A program made the position numbers and the translations under genes. The notes under the pieces were generated by a model, which saw only the letters and a program-made list of their open reading frames with translations, had not been told where the DNA came from and made no database searches. Below, piece by piece: positions 25,001 through 37,438 of a stretch of 64,000 nucleotides of DNA. Positions within the stretch are counted from its first letter, which is position 1. The number at the start of each line of letters is the position of its first letter. The stretch is from Cucumis sativus (lineage: Eukaryota > Streptophyta > Magnoliopsida > Cucurbitales > Cucurbitaceae). The stretch spans positions 20,240,307 through 20,304,306 of the forward strand of contig NC_026661.2 of NCBI RefSeq assembly GCF_000004075.3. Direction: 5' to 3'.

Positions 25001-28000
25001 ATAGAGTTTTTAGTAAATATATGCTTCAAGTTCAACATCTGATTTAATGATGAAAAAGTAAGGAAGAACATTTAGTCGTACCTCACAGGTTGATGATTTA
25101 TGAATATTCTTATCCATATCAGTATCAGTGGATTTCACTATAACATCTTTTTGGACTACTGACCCATCCCCGTTGGTGCTCTTCACTCTCAACTTCATAA
25201 CCAAATGCACTGACAGTTTTTCTTTGTAATCAGAGGGAACAGAAACTTTCTCCTCTGAAATAACACATCTAGGATCATGGATTGCTTTATCCTTACACTT
25301 GCCAGTTTTAGATTTCTTTGCCCTTGACTGAGTTTTTTCTTCCATCATTTTCACGTGCTCATTTACCACTTCGTCTTCCGACTGTAAAGGTTTCTCTTCA
25401 GCATCTGCAGAAGACTCTTCCTCTGTTGTCAAAGTATCCCTTTGCACTTTTGGGCTTATAGAAGAAAATTTAGTTGCTTTATCCTTCCTAGACTTACCAA
25501 CTGTAGATCTCCTTGACCTTGCCTGAGCTTTCTTTACCATCTCCGTATTCTCATTTACCACTTCATCTTCAACCTGTATGCGTTTCTCTTCAGTATGTGC
25601 AGAAGACTCTTTTCCAACCTCTGCTGACAAAGAAGCCTTTTTTACTTTTGAGTTTACAGAAGAAAATTTAGTGCCTTCATCCTTCCTAGACATACCAATT
25701 TTAGATTTCCTTGACCTCACCCGAGCTTTTTCTTCCATCTTTTTCATGTTCTCATTTACTAATTCATCTTCAGATTGTATATGTTTCTCCTCAGCATGTC
25801 CAGGAGACTCCTTTTCTTCCTCTGTTGGCAATGATTCCACTCTTGGGCTTACAGGAGAAACTGCAGTTGTTTTATCCTTCCTAGACTTGCCAACTTTAGG
25901 TTTCCTTGACCTCACCCGAGTGTTTTCTTCCTTCTTTGTCATGTTCTCATTTACCCCTTCAACTTTAGATTGTATATGTTTCTCTGCAGCATGTCCAGAC
26001 GAAACCTTTTCTACCTTTGTTGGCAAAGAAACCTTTTCTATTCTTAGGCTTACAGGAGAAAATTTAGTTTCTTGGTCATTAGACTTATTTTGATTGGATA
26101 GTCTGGACCTTTCCCGACCTTTTCCAATCCAATAATGTTCATAGCCTTCATCTGGATTCATTAAGGAGTTGGGTTTCCTCCCTCGTTTCTTTGGAACAGT
26201 GTCTAATGTGTCCTCAGCCTTCTTAGATTCTACATTGTCAGGTATCTTGGTTTCTGCAATTTTTGACTGTTCACTACATTTCTGTGATTTTTTAGAGGAT
26301 CCCTTTAGTATGTTGTCATTCCCTGCGGCAACTGTACTGCCGGATATCAATGATTCTGAAGCAGCATCAGTTCGAGGATTTTCCTCAATGCTTGCATCTG
26401 GCGTATGCATCTGTGTCACCTATTTAGCAAGTATATACCAGTTTGTAATATTTCATTGCAGAAGCCACGAATGGAGTAGGGTGGTGTGTGTGTGTTGAGA
26501 GAGGGGGGGGGGGGGGGGGGGATTTTGTACTACATATGGACAGGCATTTGAATTTATTTCCTTCTCTTCACTCTTTTCATTTTCCTGAACCATCCAATCA
26601 ATGGCTAAACCAATTAATGGCTAAAGATGTACTTTTCAACTTTCATTACCAAGCCTTCTTTATTTCATCTCAAAACCAAAAGACAAAGAAGTGTGGGGAC
26701 CTAAAGTTCATATCATTAAAATACCTTTTTTTTAAGGTAGGCATAACTTTTCATTGATGAAATGAAAAGAGACTAATGCGCAAAGTATTAAAATACCATG
26801 TTTAAATAAATGAAGTTCAATTTTAAAAGTATACTTAGGTTAAGACATCGGGTTACTTATGAAACCTAGGGAAGTAAATTCTTAAAAAGAAACGTGAGAG
26901 AGGCACTGTCTGATGTACTGCATCATACTCGATCCGTCAATGATGAAAATTGTTACTCATTAAACAACCGTTTCATTGTTTCTTTTTTAATTAACAAATG
27001 AAAATAAACAACGATGAAGTCATGATAGTCATTGCCAAAAGCCTTCTTTTGTCCATTTTCAGAATGTTTAGATTATTATCCTTGCAGTCTTGAATTAATT
27101 GACCGAGATTTTGATAAATCTTAGTATTTCATCCAGGTTAAGAAATGAATAAGAATTGGTTAGGAAATTTATTAAGACAGGACTTCTACTGAGAGGAGGT
27201 GAGCTCAGGGTGGTGATTCTCATCTGGTTAAATGAGTCTGCTTCTAAAACAAGTGATGTAATTTATCTGCATATAACAGTTCTAAATAGCACCAACTCAA
27301 ATCCAAAAGAAATCAAAAACAACTTTCTGGATTAGTCAGTAGAACTCACCAAATGTTTCCCATCATCAATGTTATCAGTTTCATTTCGACATATAGACAT
27401 AACTACGGGAGCATAGTCATCCAAAGAAGCACCAAGAGACTGAACTGCATCCATAAGATAGGGCTGGAGCTTAGTAGCACAGTTGGACATAACCCTTTCT
27501 GCCAGTTTCCATGAAATAGAAGTGGCTTCCTATAATAATGGGCAAATCAATTAATTAGTAATAAGATAAAAAGAATTAAGGTTGGGAATAACAAATAAGG
27601 GAGATCAAGATATTAAAAAGTAGTGGTAGTGGTAGTAGGAGTAGTACCTGATTTTCCTTTCTGACACTAGCTAAAATAGGCCTGAGAAGATCTGACGAGA
27701 CTTCTTCACTTTCATCTAACACATTAGTCATAATCGCTTCCATGGCTGAAAAAACAGCAGTTGGATGGTTGGACCTTAGAATTTGAAGAAAATAAATCAA
27801 GATTAGAAAAAGAAAATGGAACTTAAAAATATCAGAACTATAGCATGAAGATCAGAGCAATCTCAACAAATCAAAATGATACTCTTCTCTTAATCACTAC
27901 ACCAATGCATTCATACATTTGTAGAGAACCCTTTGCTAATCTCAAAATACCGTCAATTTTGATAAAGAAAGTTCCTAAGAAATATCTTCAGTTAACGCAT

Positions 28001-31000
28001 CAATAAAAATCAAATGCCAACTTTCCAAGTTCCATTAATAAAGATGTTAAATTTCATCAATTTAAGAACTAGCAATTATTTAACCAATATAAATATCGAG
28101 TCTACAATATCTTCAACCGTACACAACCCATGCTTGTGAGGTCAGTAATGTCTATATTCATAAAAAGTTCTTCCCAAATTGTACACCATAAGCTCAATTT
28201 TAGACGCATTTCAAAACTGTCCCATAGCTTTGGTTTGCAGTGTTTTGTATAAAAGAGCTGGCAAGATCTCAAATCATAAGTTTAGAGGGCAAGGGAAATC
28301 CCTGATTGCAAACAAAAAAACGAAAGAGTTAGTTCAGTTGAACAGGAGAGAGTGGGTTGTAAATCGTCAGTTACACAGATTCTTGCAACCTATAGGATGG
28401 GTAGAGTTGTTTCCCAGTCCTCGACAAGCCTTGGGCCCGATTTACCTCCAATCATTAGACTCTCCATTTGAAATCTGAGAGGATTTCTTGGAGGTTGAAT
28501 CCGCTAAGGTTCAAGAATATACAAACCTTGGACCTGAGATTTACCTCCATTGACCTCTTCATCTGAACACTAGAAGAATTTCTTGGGTACAAATCCATTT
28601 AGGTTCAAGAATGTATGGTTGTCCCACCCTGACTGTAAGGCATCCGTTTCCTCGCGGTGGGATGCGAGAGTTGATGGGGAGTGGGAGAGCTTCCACTTCT
28701 TGAGGAAACTATGAGCCCTTAAAGGCACTTAAAGGATTCAATTCTTACGGTTTTTGGAGATATCAAGAGAAGGAAAGTTGAGAACGTTGAAAGGATTAGA
28801 GTGATTGGCAGATTGGAGGAAGAATTTGTTGAGGGCCTAATGATTTCATGATAGTTAAGTCCCTCTGCGAAACTTAATGGTAATTTTATTTATCTTTTCA
28901 TGAAGTGAAACCTAGGCTTAAGATTAATAGTAGCAGAGGTTCTTTATTTGGCCTTTAATGTTGTCATTTAAAGAAAAATTATTGGATCTCCTTGGTAGGT
29001 TGTGAGGTTGGTCAGCTTCCTTCCTCTTACATCAGGCTTCCATCACAAGGTACCCCAAGGAGCCAGGTGTTTTGAATCTAGTTGTGGATAAGGTCCAAAA
29101 ACAATTGTCTACTTGTAGAAGGGCCTTATTCTCTAAAGGAGAATGATTACTTTTAATAAAGAGTGTTGAGTGAGATCCTCAGTTATTTCTCAAACCTCAT
29201 CAGAATTCCAATTTTTGCATGTAAGTGTATTAGAAAGTGGCATAAATTTTTTATGGGACGGGGTTGATAAGGAAGGAGGGTCCCATTTGGTTAAGTGGGA
29301 GGTAGCAGTTAAGCCAATGGAGTTGGGAGACCCGGGGACTGGTAGCTTAAAGATTACAAAATGAGGCTTTGTTGGCTAAATGGTTGCGGCAATTCTTCAT
29401 GAAGCCGAATGGTTTGCGGAACTAGTTGTGAGTTGTTATTGCTCGCACCCTTTTGAGTGGGCAGCATATGGTGTTACCAAAGGGCCAAAATCAAAACCTC
29501 TTGAAAGTGACCACCTTTGACTTCCAATCTTTTACATCCTATATTAGATGTTCCGTTGAGGAGGGAACGACCACCAATTTTGCGGAGAATTGCTAGGTGA
29601 GAGATAAATCACTTCAGCAATTGTTCCCTTGCTTATTCCATTGTTCATGTATGAAGTTTCACTTGGTAGCTTCTATATTACCGATCTCTAATTCCTCCCC
29701 TACATCATTAGGCTTCAAGCGTCAAATTTCTGATAGAGAGGTGTTAGATGTTGTCAATTTTCATTCCTTTTTTCACAATCACTTGGTGTTTCAAAAGAGA
29801 AGGGATTCTAGGAATTGGATTCTCGATTCTTCTAGAGGTTTATCAATTTGTTCCGTATTTCACTTGTCATCTATCCCCTCCTCCCCCCAACCACCTCTAC
29901 TTTCTCCACCATCTTGAAGGTTACAATTTTTAGTATGGTAGGTTTTACATGAGAATATGGGATACTTAACACTTTGGTTCAAAGACACACTTTCCTTGTT
30001 ATGCTTTTGCAGTGGTTCATTCTTTGTTGTTTTTAGATTGAGGATTTGCATCATTTGTTGAGGAGCTATTAGTCTTTCCAATTCCTTTGGGGTTCTTGGT
30101 TTGAGACATTTGATTTGTGCTTAACTCAAAATTGAGATGGTTATGCTATTATTGAGGACGTGCTCCTAGCTCACCTTTTCAACAGGAGGGCAACTTTTGG
30201 TGGCAGGCTATTTCTCTTTTTATTTTGTGGGGAGTTTGGCTCAAGAAAAACTAAGATTTTTAGAGAGGTGGAAAGAACGGGTAATAAGATTTGGGAGGTG
30301 GTGAAGTTTAATGCTTCCCTACAGGCTTCAGTCAGTTACTAGGAATTTTGTTAACTATAATCTTAGATTTTTCATACTTGGATTGGAGTTCCAGTCAGTA
30401 GTTTTTGACCGGTACTAAATTCCCAAGAAGTTAACAGAGCATGAAAAGAGAATTTTATAAACTACCAGGAAACTAATTGGAGAATAAATGTGGGTAACTG
30501 TGGTATAATATTCTAAACATTAACCATTTTGATGACAGTCACCTAATGAGTTTTAGGAAGCTCTGGAACATTTCGAGAATCAAATTATCACACTCCAGAT
30601 CCAGCATCACCAAGCACAAACGGACTTTCGCAACAGCATCAAGAATGGATAAAGCCTTCATATAACAACGCCCAGATACATTTGACAACTTTCTAAATGC
30701 TTCCAAAGTTAACTGAAAAATCACCTGCACCAGTAAAAGAAAAAAAAAAAACTAATAAATATCTGCTGGAACATACATTTCAAGATTTGAGCACCTTAAC
30801 ACATACCTTCATTTTATCATCATCATAAGGGGCATCTGGTGCTGTTATTCTTGTAATCTCAGTAATGCAGGCTGTTGCTGTAACCTTCACATCCTCTTCT
30901 GAATGCTTCAAAAGCTTATCAGAAATCAATGCCTTCATTAAGGGCAGCAGTGTGTCTCGCATAGATCTCGTTGGCGATTGCTCCACATTTGTCAACAGAC

Positions 31001-31864
31001 ACTCCGCTTTCTGAATGAAATTTGCAAAAGAGGATTTACATTATTAATAACTCTAAAGAGAAACAGAAATACTTTAAAAAATCAAGTTCTCCGGAAAGAG
31101 GAGAGGGAGTGATTATGAACAATAAAGAACACTAATAAAATGTTTTCTCTAACAACAATTTTTGGTTCATCAGAACCAAATCAACTACATATCCAAATAC
31201 CATGAAAACTTTGGACAACGACTGTGGTTGGCTAGAGAAAATTTCCACCATCCCAAAATGCATATTAGACTTACCCTTCATCTGCAAAATCTTCAAAGAA
31301 TTTGGTTGGAGGCACAATGACCAGCATTCTATGTCACAAATAAACACTATAAGAAGGCAAACCGCACATATCACAAATGCCCAAGGGGATAAATATCTTG
31401 CAAGATTTCCCACTATAGGAATATTTCTATCGTCCTAAACATCTATCTCATTTTGATATTCTACAAGGTCCAACTCGTGTATTTCCTATCCCTTGTCCAA
31501 ACCTAAATAAATTGCAAAAGATGATCAAATCATAGCATTGATATGGGCACAAATGAAAGAAGAAAATAAAATAACGTAATCTCTGGTACCCCTAGTCCCT
31601 ACCAAGCCAGCAATAGATATGAGAAAACAGTTCGTATCATGAAGGAAAACCATAAACTATATAAAATTCTAACAAATTAACCAAACCCCATAAAGAAATT
31701 ATGCATAACAAGCAATATACAGAGCTGGGCAATGTAAAAGAAAGAGGAAAACGCATTCTTACATCAAGACCTTTGAGAAGCGCATCAGTGGAAGAAGGGG
31801 GTTTTAGAAGCTCGCTTCCAATCTCCTTGAGTTGCTCCTCGAGTTCTTTCCCAGACAAGTTCAT
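22042..31864 (-). CDS. PDS5-like: PDS5-like sister chromatid cohesion protein with Tudor domain
   Basis: Thirteen exons: 31864-31763, 31010-30807, 30724-30543, 27774-27648, 27529-27350, 26419-25082, 24981-24889, 24543-24470, 23380-23329, 22946-22860, 22760-22717, 22428-22354, 22273-22042; product 929 aa. Residues 1-265 are the HEAT-like Pds5 N-terminal region of the short plant PDS5 proteins (Arabidopsis PDS5C/D/E type). Exon 6 encodes a charged linker with an RGRKP AT-hook-like motif (344-348) and four repeats of about 66 residues (380-641). Residues about 754-808 form a Tudor-type fold (WWPLDRMFYEG ... VSYDDGDEE). The tail is basic. Expected role: nuclear cohesin cofactor in cohesion, recombination and repair. 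The start is the ATG of MNLSGKELEE; the frame is open two codons further without ATG. Intron 9 is GC-AG. A consensus E2F site lies 322 bp upstream of the ATG. CCR is its downstream neighbour, RPS12 its upstream one. Confidence 0.93.
25292..26077 (-). repeat. Four tandem ~66-aa repeats inside PDS5-like exon 6
   Basis: Units at protein residues about 380-446, 447-511, 512-577 and 578-641 (67, 65, 66 and 64 aa). Each runs roughly: D-x-x-T-x-x-S/F-S-x-V/I-S, a Glu-rich stretch, (A/T)EEK(H/R/P)xQ, VNEN/VNEH, then a basic ending such as RVRSRK-x-K-x-G-x-SRK. On the DNA the string 'ccttcctagac' recurs at about 195-bp spacing near 25,480, 25,680 and 25,880. The repeats lie in one exon, so they grew by in-frame tandem duplication. 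They sit in the linker between HEAT-like and Tudor parts. Confidence 0.85.
26501..26521. repeat. Poly-G tract of 21 bases in PDS5-like intron 5
   Basis: A pure G run on the plus strand, preceded by 'gtgtgtgtgttgagaga'. In the PDS5-like pre-mRNA it reads as C21, about 82 nt upstream of the exon 6 acceptor. The length in the assembly may be inexact, as such runs are hard to sequence. Confidence 0.9.
28428..28622. repeat. Diverged ~100-bp tandem duplication
   Basis: Two adjacent units share 'cttgg.cc.gatttacctccat', 'aatttcttgg' / 'gatttcttgg' and 'aggttcaagaat' in the same order (unit 1 about 28,428-28,527; unit 2 about 28,528-28,622). It lies at the left edge of the LINE fragment in PDS5-like intron 3. 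The copies are clearly diverged, so the duplication is not recent. Confidence 0.55.
28740..30400 (+). mobile_element. Degraded LINE (L1-type) 3' fragment, antisense in PDS5-like intron 3
   Basis: Translations in several plus-strand frames give the C-terminal half of a plant non-LTR reverse transcriptase. Seen in order: CEVGQLPSSYIRLPSQG near 29,000 (family form CEVG-LP-TYLGLPLGG); VDKVQKQLS near 29,080; LIKSVLSEIL near 29,155; FLWDGVDKEGGSHLVKWE near 29,240; NEALLAKWLRQFFMKPNG near 29,365; a zf-RVT-like stretch with ISDREVLDVVNFHSF near 29,720; and WGVWLKK then NASLQASVSY near 30,230-30,340. The 5' parts (endonuclease, most of the RT fingers) are missing, and the remaining sequence has stops and frame changes, so it is dead and old. 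No poly-A tail or target duplication is clear. The left edge is uncertain. Confidence 0.8.
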
Positions 31865-32185
31865 ATCCAAAAACCCAGAAGGAAAATCTCAATTCAAGCT
31901 AGAAAATGGAGTCATTTACCAAAAAAAAAGCACAGAGCTATGTGTCCTCCTTCAAAGGATGTTTGCTGGAGCAAAATGTTGGGCATGCAGAATAGTGAAA
32001 TGGGAAGTTTCGGATTTCGCCCTTTGAATCAATTTTAGTTCATTCTTTGTGCTTCAAATCCGATACTGTGGGTGGGTTTTTGCCATTTCTGGTCCATGAA
32101 AAAGAAAAAAAGAAAAAAAGTTCATTTTTTCCCTCGTTTCTTGCTCGTTCGCTTTCCCCTTGGCGCCCTTTTGGCTTTGTTTTCT

Positions 32186-32193
32186 TTTGGCGC
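32186..32193 (+). promoter_or_regulatory. E2F consensus site upstream of the PDS5-like gene
   Basis: TTTGGCGC fits the E2F consensus TTTSSCGC and lies 322 bp upstream of the PDS5-like ATG. A second GC-rich core, 'ttggcgccc' at about 32,160, is near-consensus. E2F control of S-phase and cohesion genes is well known in plants; binding here is inferred. Confidence 0.5.
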
Positions 32194-32249
32194 AGATTAC
32201 TAAGCCAGAGTTGAATTAGAGTGTGTGGCCATCTTCAAATTACAACTAA

Positions 32250-33400
32250 ATTCTTCAGAAAAAGGGACAACTTTCGTTATAATTTTATATTTATAACAGT
32301 TTAAATGTTTGTACGTCCTGTCTTTTAGCATCAAATGCTGAAATTGCTTCTACATTCGAGACACCACCTTTAAAATATTTGTTTTGAATCGGACGTTCAT
32401 GTTTCTTGCCGGACTGAGATGAGTCTGATTTTTTATTTTTCTTGGAAACCTCAGGGCTATAATATGCACTGCTTTCATTTATTAGTTTAATTAAAATGTC
32501 CTAATTTGTTTGTCATCTTATCTTCTCTATTCTAATATTGCCAAAATTAAACTAAGCACTTATTTGTTTTTCTTATTTAACATTCATTGAAAACCATTTT
32601 TAAAGGAAACGAAAATAATTAACTAAAATTTTATTATTGAATTCATAAGATTCATAAACACTTTTTTTCCACATCCGTGAGCATATAATAAAGTAGCTTT
32701 ATTGTAAAAAATACAAGAAAATTAATTAACTCTTACGTCTCTTTCATAATTTATTAGATTACAAAGCCACTTACAAAATTTCTCGATCACAAAATAAAAG
32801 ACGAACCTTTTCAAAGTGCTTAATTAAAAAAAAAAATCATTTCGAAGAAAATTATTGTGAACTTCGACAATTTTCAACAAAAGAGTTAAAATGAAAGATG
32901 AATTTCTTGAAAAAATACACTTCTCCGGTTTCGAAATACATTTCCTAACACTTCTAGAACGTCACCCGCTAAACTCTCATTTTTTCAAAAATTGTCTTGC
33001 AAATAATAATTAGCCCGTTCGATCTCCTCCTAATGAGAGTATGTATAATTGTCATTTTGAACCAAATTAGAAATAAAACGGGGTAAATAAAATCAAGATA
33101 TGAAATCAGGAAGAGAAAAAAAAGATGATAAATATCAATTCTACTTTTCCCATGGGCACAAGAAGACTCTTGACAAATAAATTGTTCTGTTGGCCAGAAT
33201 GATAATGAGCTCCACGTCAATGGAGTCCGATGATGATAAAAACTAGTCTTTCCAATCAATCAACAAAGAAAAACACATTATAGAGTGAAGGTAGGTAGGT
33301 GTTAAAGCAACAACAGTGCACCAAATCTAAACATAACTAACGATCAAAAACTTTCTAAATGAGACCAACAACTGTAATCTCAACAGACACCATTTTGGTA
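32250..33400. other. Intergenic DNA between PDS5-like and RPS12
   Basis: The left edge is the PDS5-like promoter; the right edge (about 33,280-33,400) is probably RPS12 3' UTR. The middle is AT-rich with no recognised gene or element. Confidence 0.6.
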
Positions 33401-33401
33401 A

Positions 33402-34819
<1,418 letters not shown>

Positions 34820-34866
34820 TTTTCTTCTTGATTTAGAAGTTCTACCTCCTTCCAATTGCAAGAAAA

Positions 34867-35320
34867 TCTGTAAGACACAAAAAAAAAAAAAAAACTAAAT
34901 AATTAGATAAAAGAAATATAATGAAACCTATAACAATCAGTTTGAATCAAGAACAAAGACATAAGGAGTAAACCACTAATCAGTTTGGATTTTTTAATAT
35001 GATAATCAAACAAGTAAGAGATCACAATAAACAGCTGCGAGATGGAAATCTAAGGAAGAGCAAGATGAAGGGAGACTATCTGCGTATTTTTGGAGAAATA
35101 GAAGGGGATACAAATGGACATGCTGGAGGAGAAAAAGAAATTTTGGCCGGAGATTTAGAGAGAGATAGAGAAGCTTACCAGAGATTGAGAGATGGCGGCG
35201 GCGGCAGAACTGAGAGGAGGGAGTTTGTAGAAAAGATTAGGGGTTTATGAAAGCTTTTGGTATCATATGAATGGGCTTGCTTATTGGGCCCATTAAATAT
35301 AGAAGGATTATGGGCCATAA
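34867..35320 (-). promoter_or_regulatory. RPS12 leader intron, 5' UTR exon and promoter motifs
   Basis: On the minus strand a 5' UTR exon (about 35,250-35,179, with a GCCGCCGCCGCC run) ends at donor GTAAGC and the leader intron closes at TTACAG before 34,867. Upstream lie three site II elements (TGGGCY) at 35,272-35,277, 35,285-35,290 and 35,311-35,316. A telo-box-like TTAGGGGTTT lies at 35,237-35,246, one base off the usual AAACCCTAA. This combination is the known signature of plant ribosomal protein promoters. Confidence 0.65.
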
Positions 35321-35339
35321 CTTTTTATATTCTAAAATA

Positions 35340-37370
35340 TGGAAAATGTCAAAAATATATATATATATTTATCCTTTATAGAAAAATGTTTTTTTTAAGT
35401 AGCAATCTCGTAAAATATTTATAATATTTTTTAAAACTGAAAAAGGTCACACGTCCATAATCTAAAATACTAAAATTATTTCACTCAACTCGTGATAAAC
35501 CGGTCACATTTTGATACACGATCTTGGGCATATTATGCCCCAAAATGAAAGAGTTTTTCCTTTAATTCATTCAATATCTATATTGCACCGAGCTTGCCTA
35601 ATGCAAGACAAAAGTGTAGATCTACATGATCTTGTGCTTCATTTTAAACGATGACTTTCAAATTTAAACGATCACGTAAATCACGATACACGATCTCGTG
35701 CCTTAGTTGCACCGAGATGCCCTAAGTTGCAATAGTTATGTCTTAGTTCATTCGATCTCGAGTATACAATGTCCCGAGATTAAATAATTTAAATTATACC
35801 TTTATTCGATATCGGGCATATATTGTCTCATAATTTCCTGGGATGGAAGACTTTTGTTTTTAGTTATTCTATCACAAGCTTTAATTACAAGATGGCTCGA
35901 GATTAATAAATAATATTGACATATATAAATCTTTATGAAAAAATGATAATGCGTCGTCGGTTTTTCTTATTTCAAGGTATTGTAATATTACTTGAAGCCA
36001 CGTAAATTTGAAGGTTCAATTTTGATTATATAAATTTATACTATTATAAACTTTATTTTCTAAATGTTGAAGTATTTACACTAAAGTGTATATACTAGAT
36101 TTGATTATTTATTTACTTAGTATCCATTCAAAATTTCAAACACATATATTTTTTCTTATAGGCACAATCATGACATATTCCTTAAATGCATTTATTGAAT
36201 ATGTGCTACTTAACACCTAAATATACTCAAAATCAATATGGTAGGTAACTTTTAATAAAAGAGCACAATATGAACATTAAACATGAAATTGAAAATTTAC
36301 CTTCTATATATATATATTTATACACACTACTCTACACCTTGGAGCCAATCAAGAGACATGTAACATTCCTCAGTGTGTGTGGACTTGAATATAAAATTTT
36401 AATGATTTCTTCAATACTCTTTAATACGATGTATAAATATATGGTATAAAGCTTTGAAACTCCAACATTAATGGAGAGAAGTACATGCCAACTTGAGTCA
36501 TTCTCATGTTAAGCGTAAAACTTGTTTAATTTAGACGTTTGTAACACTAGTCTCTCAACATGTATTGATGGTTAGTTTGTTGATAATTCTAGAAGAAAAA
36601 AATCGCATGTTTCACACCTCATCCTGTTTAAGTTACAATGTTAATAATTGAAACATATGGACCAAACATATTATTGTTCTTGATGATCTCCGCAACCACT
36701 AAAAATTGATGAAAGTTTAGTTTTTTTTTTCTTTCAATGTTTATTTTTCTATTGTTTTATGGAGTATCGTATGGATGACCCAAGTTAACGAAACAAAACT
36801 CTTACAATAAGATGGAATGCTCAACCTCGTTCTCCTTTTGTCCCGCTCTTTAAATGTCTCATTATCACATCTATTCACTCTCTCACACTCTCATCTCTCC
36901 TTTTTTCTCCTAATTGTTCTCCACTCCGGCTCTCCACCACCTTGTTCACATTTGTTTCATTCTTTGACATTCATTTCGTTTTGCAGCATCGCCGTATCTA
37001 GACACCGTCTCGCAGTCCGTTGAAGGAGGACGAGAGGGAGGTGAATGAATCTTGACGGTAGTCAAAGAAGAATGCATATGTTGACGATTGAGGAAGAGAG
37101 AAGAAAGAAAATATGTGCAGCATTTTTTATTTTGGGCCTTCAAAATGGGTCACCATACCATTTTGCCATAGTTCTAATGTCAAACTCGAATTATAACATA
37201 ATGTTATTGTAAAAAAGAAGCCTGAATAAAAGCAGCAAAATTAAAGGGACCGACACTATAGACTGAGATCTTAAAGGATGTAATCATGAAATATTATTGA
37301 AATCCTTTTCAATAAGTTTGTAAGTCATATCATAGCGTAATAATTACTACAGTTCATCACTGTTACTAAA
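35340..37370. other. Gene-free region between RPS12 and the zinc-finger gene
   Basis: No gene is recognised. 35,500-35,900 holds a cluster of degenerate short palindromes (separate entry). 36,820-37,130 is richer in C and T with short frames on both strands but no recognisable product. The last ~60 bp before 37,439 hold the zinc-finger gene's core promoter. Confidence 0.55.
35500..35900. repeat. Cluster of degenerate palindromic units (gatctcgggcat type)
   Basis: Variants of 'cacgatcttgggcatattatgcccc', 'tgcaccgag', 'acgatctcgtgcc', 'cgatctcgagtatacaatgtcccgagat' and 'cgatatcgggcatat' recur every 50-100 bp, often with the complement close by, so each unit can form an imperfect hairpin. No coding potential. 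Confidence 0.45.
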
Positions 37371-37378
37371 CTCTTTCT

Positions 37379-37387
37379 CTATATATA
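37379..37387 (+). promoter_or_regulatory. TATA box of the zinc-finger gene
   Basis: CTATATATA, 60 bp before the ATG at 37,439, implying a short leader of about 30 nt. Confidence 0.55.
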
Positions 37388-37438
37388 CTTGTGTGTCAAT
37401 TGCCAAATATTATCACCTAAGGAGGTACATACAAACAA

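Larger units (their letters stand above)
27775..30542 (-). other. PDS5-like intron 3 (2.8 kb), enlarged by a LINE
   Basis: Donor GTGACT, acceptor TTCTAAG. Much longer than the other introns of the gene because a plus-strand LINE fragment and associated sequence fill roughly 28.4-30.4 kb. Outside that, nothing is recognised. Confidence 0.75.

Noticed and set aside
25578-26093. Plus-strand frame of 171 aa opposite the PDS5-like exon 6
   Set aside because: It is the antisense shadow of the repetitive exon; its Ser/Phe-rich content mirrors Glu/Lys codons on the real strand.
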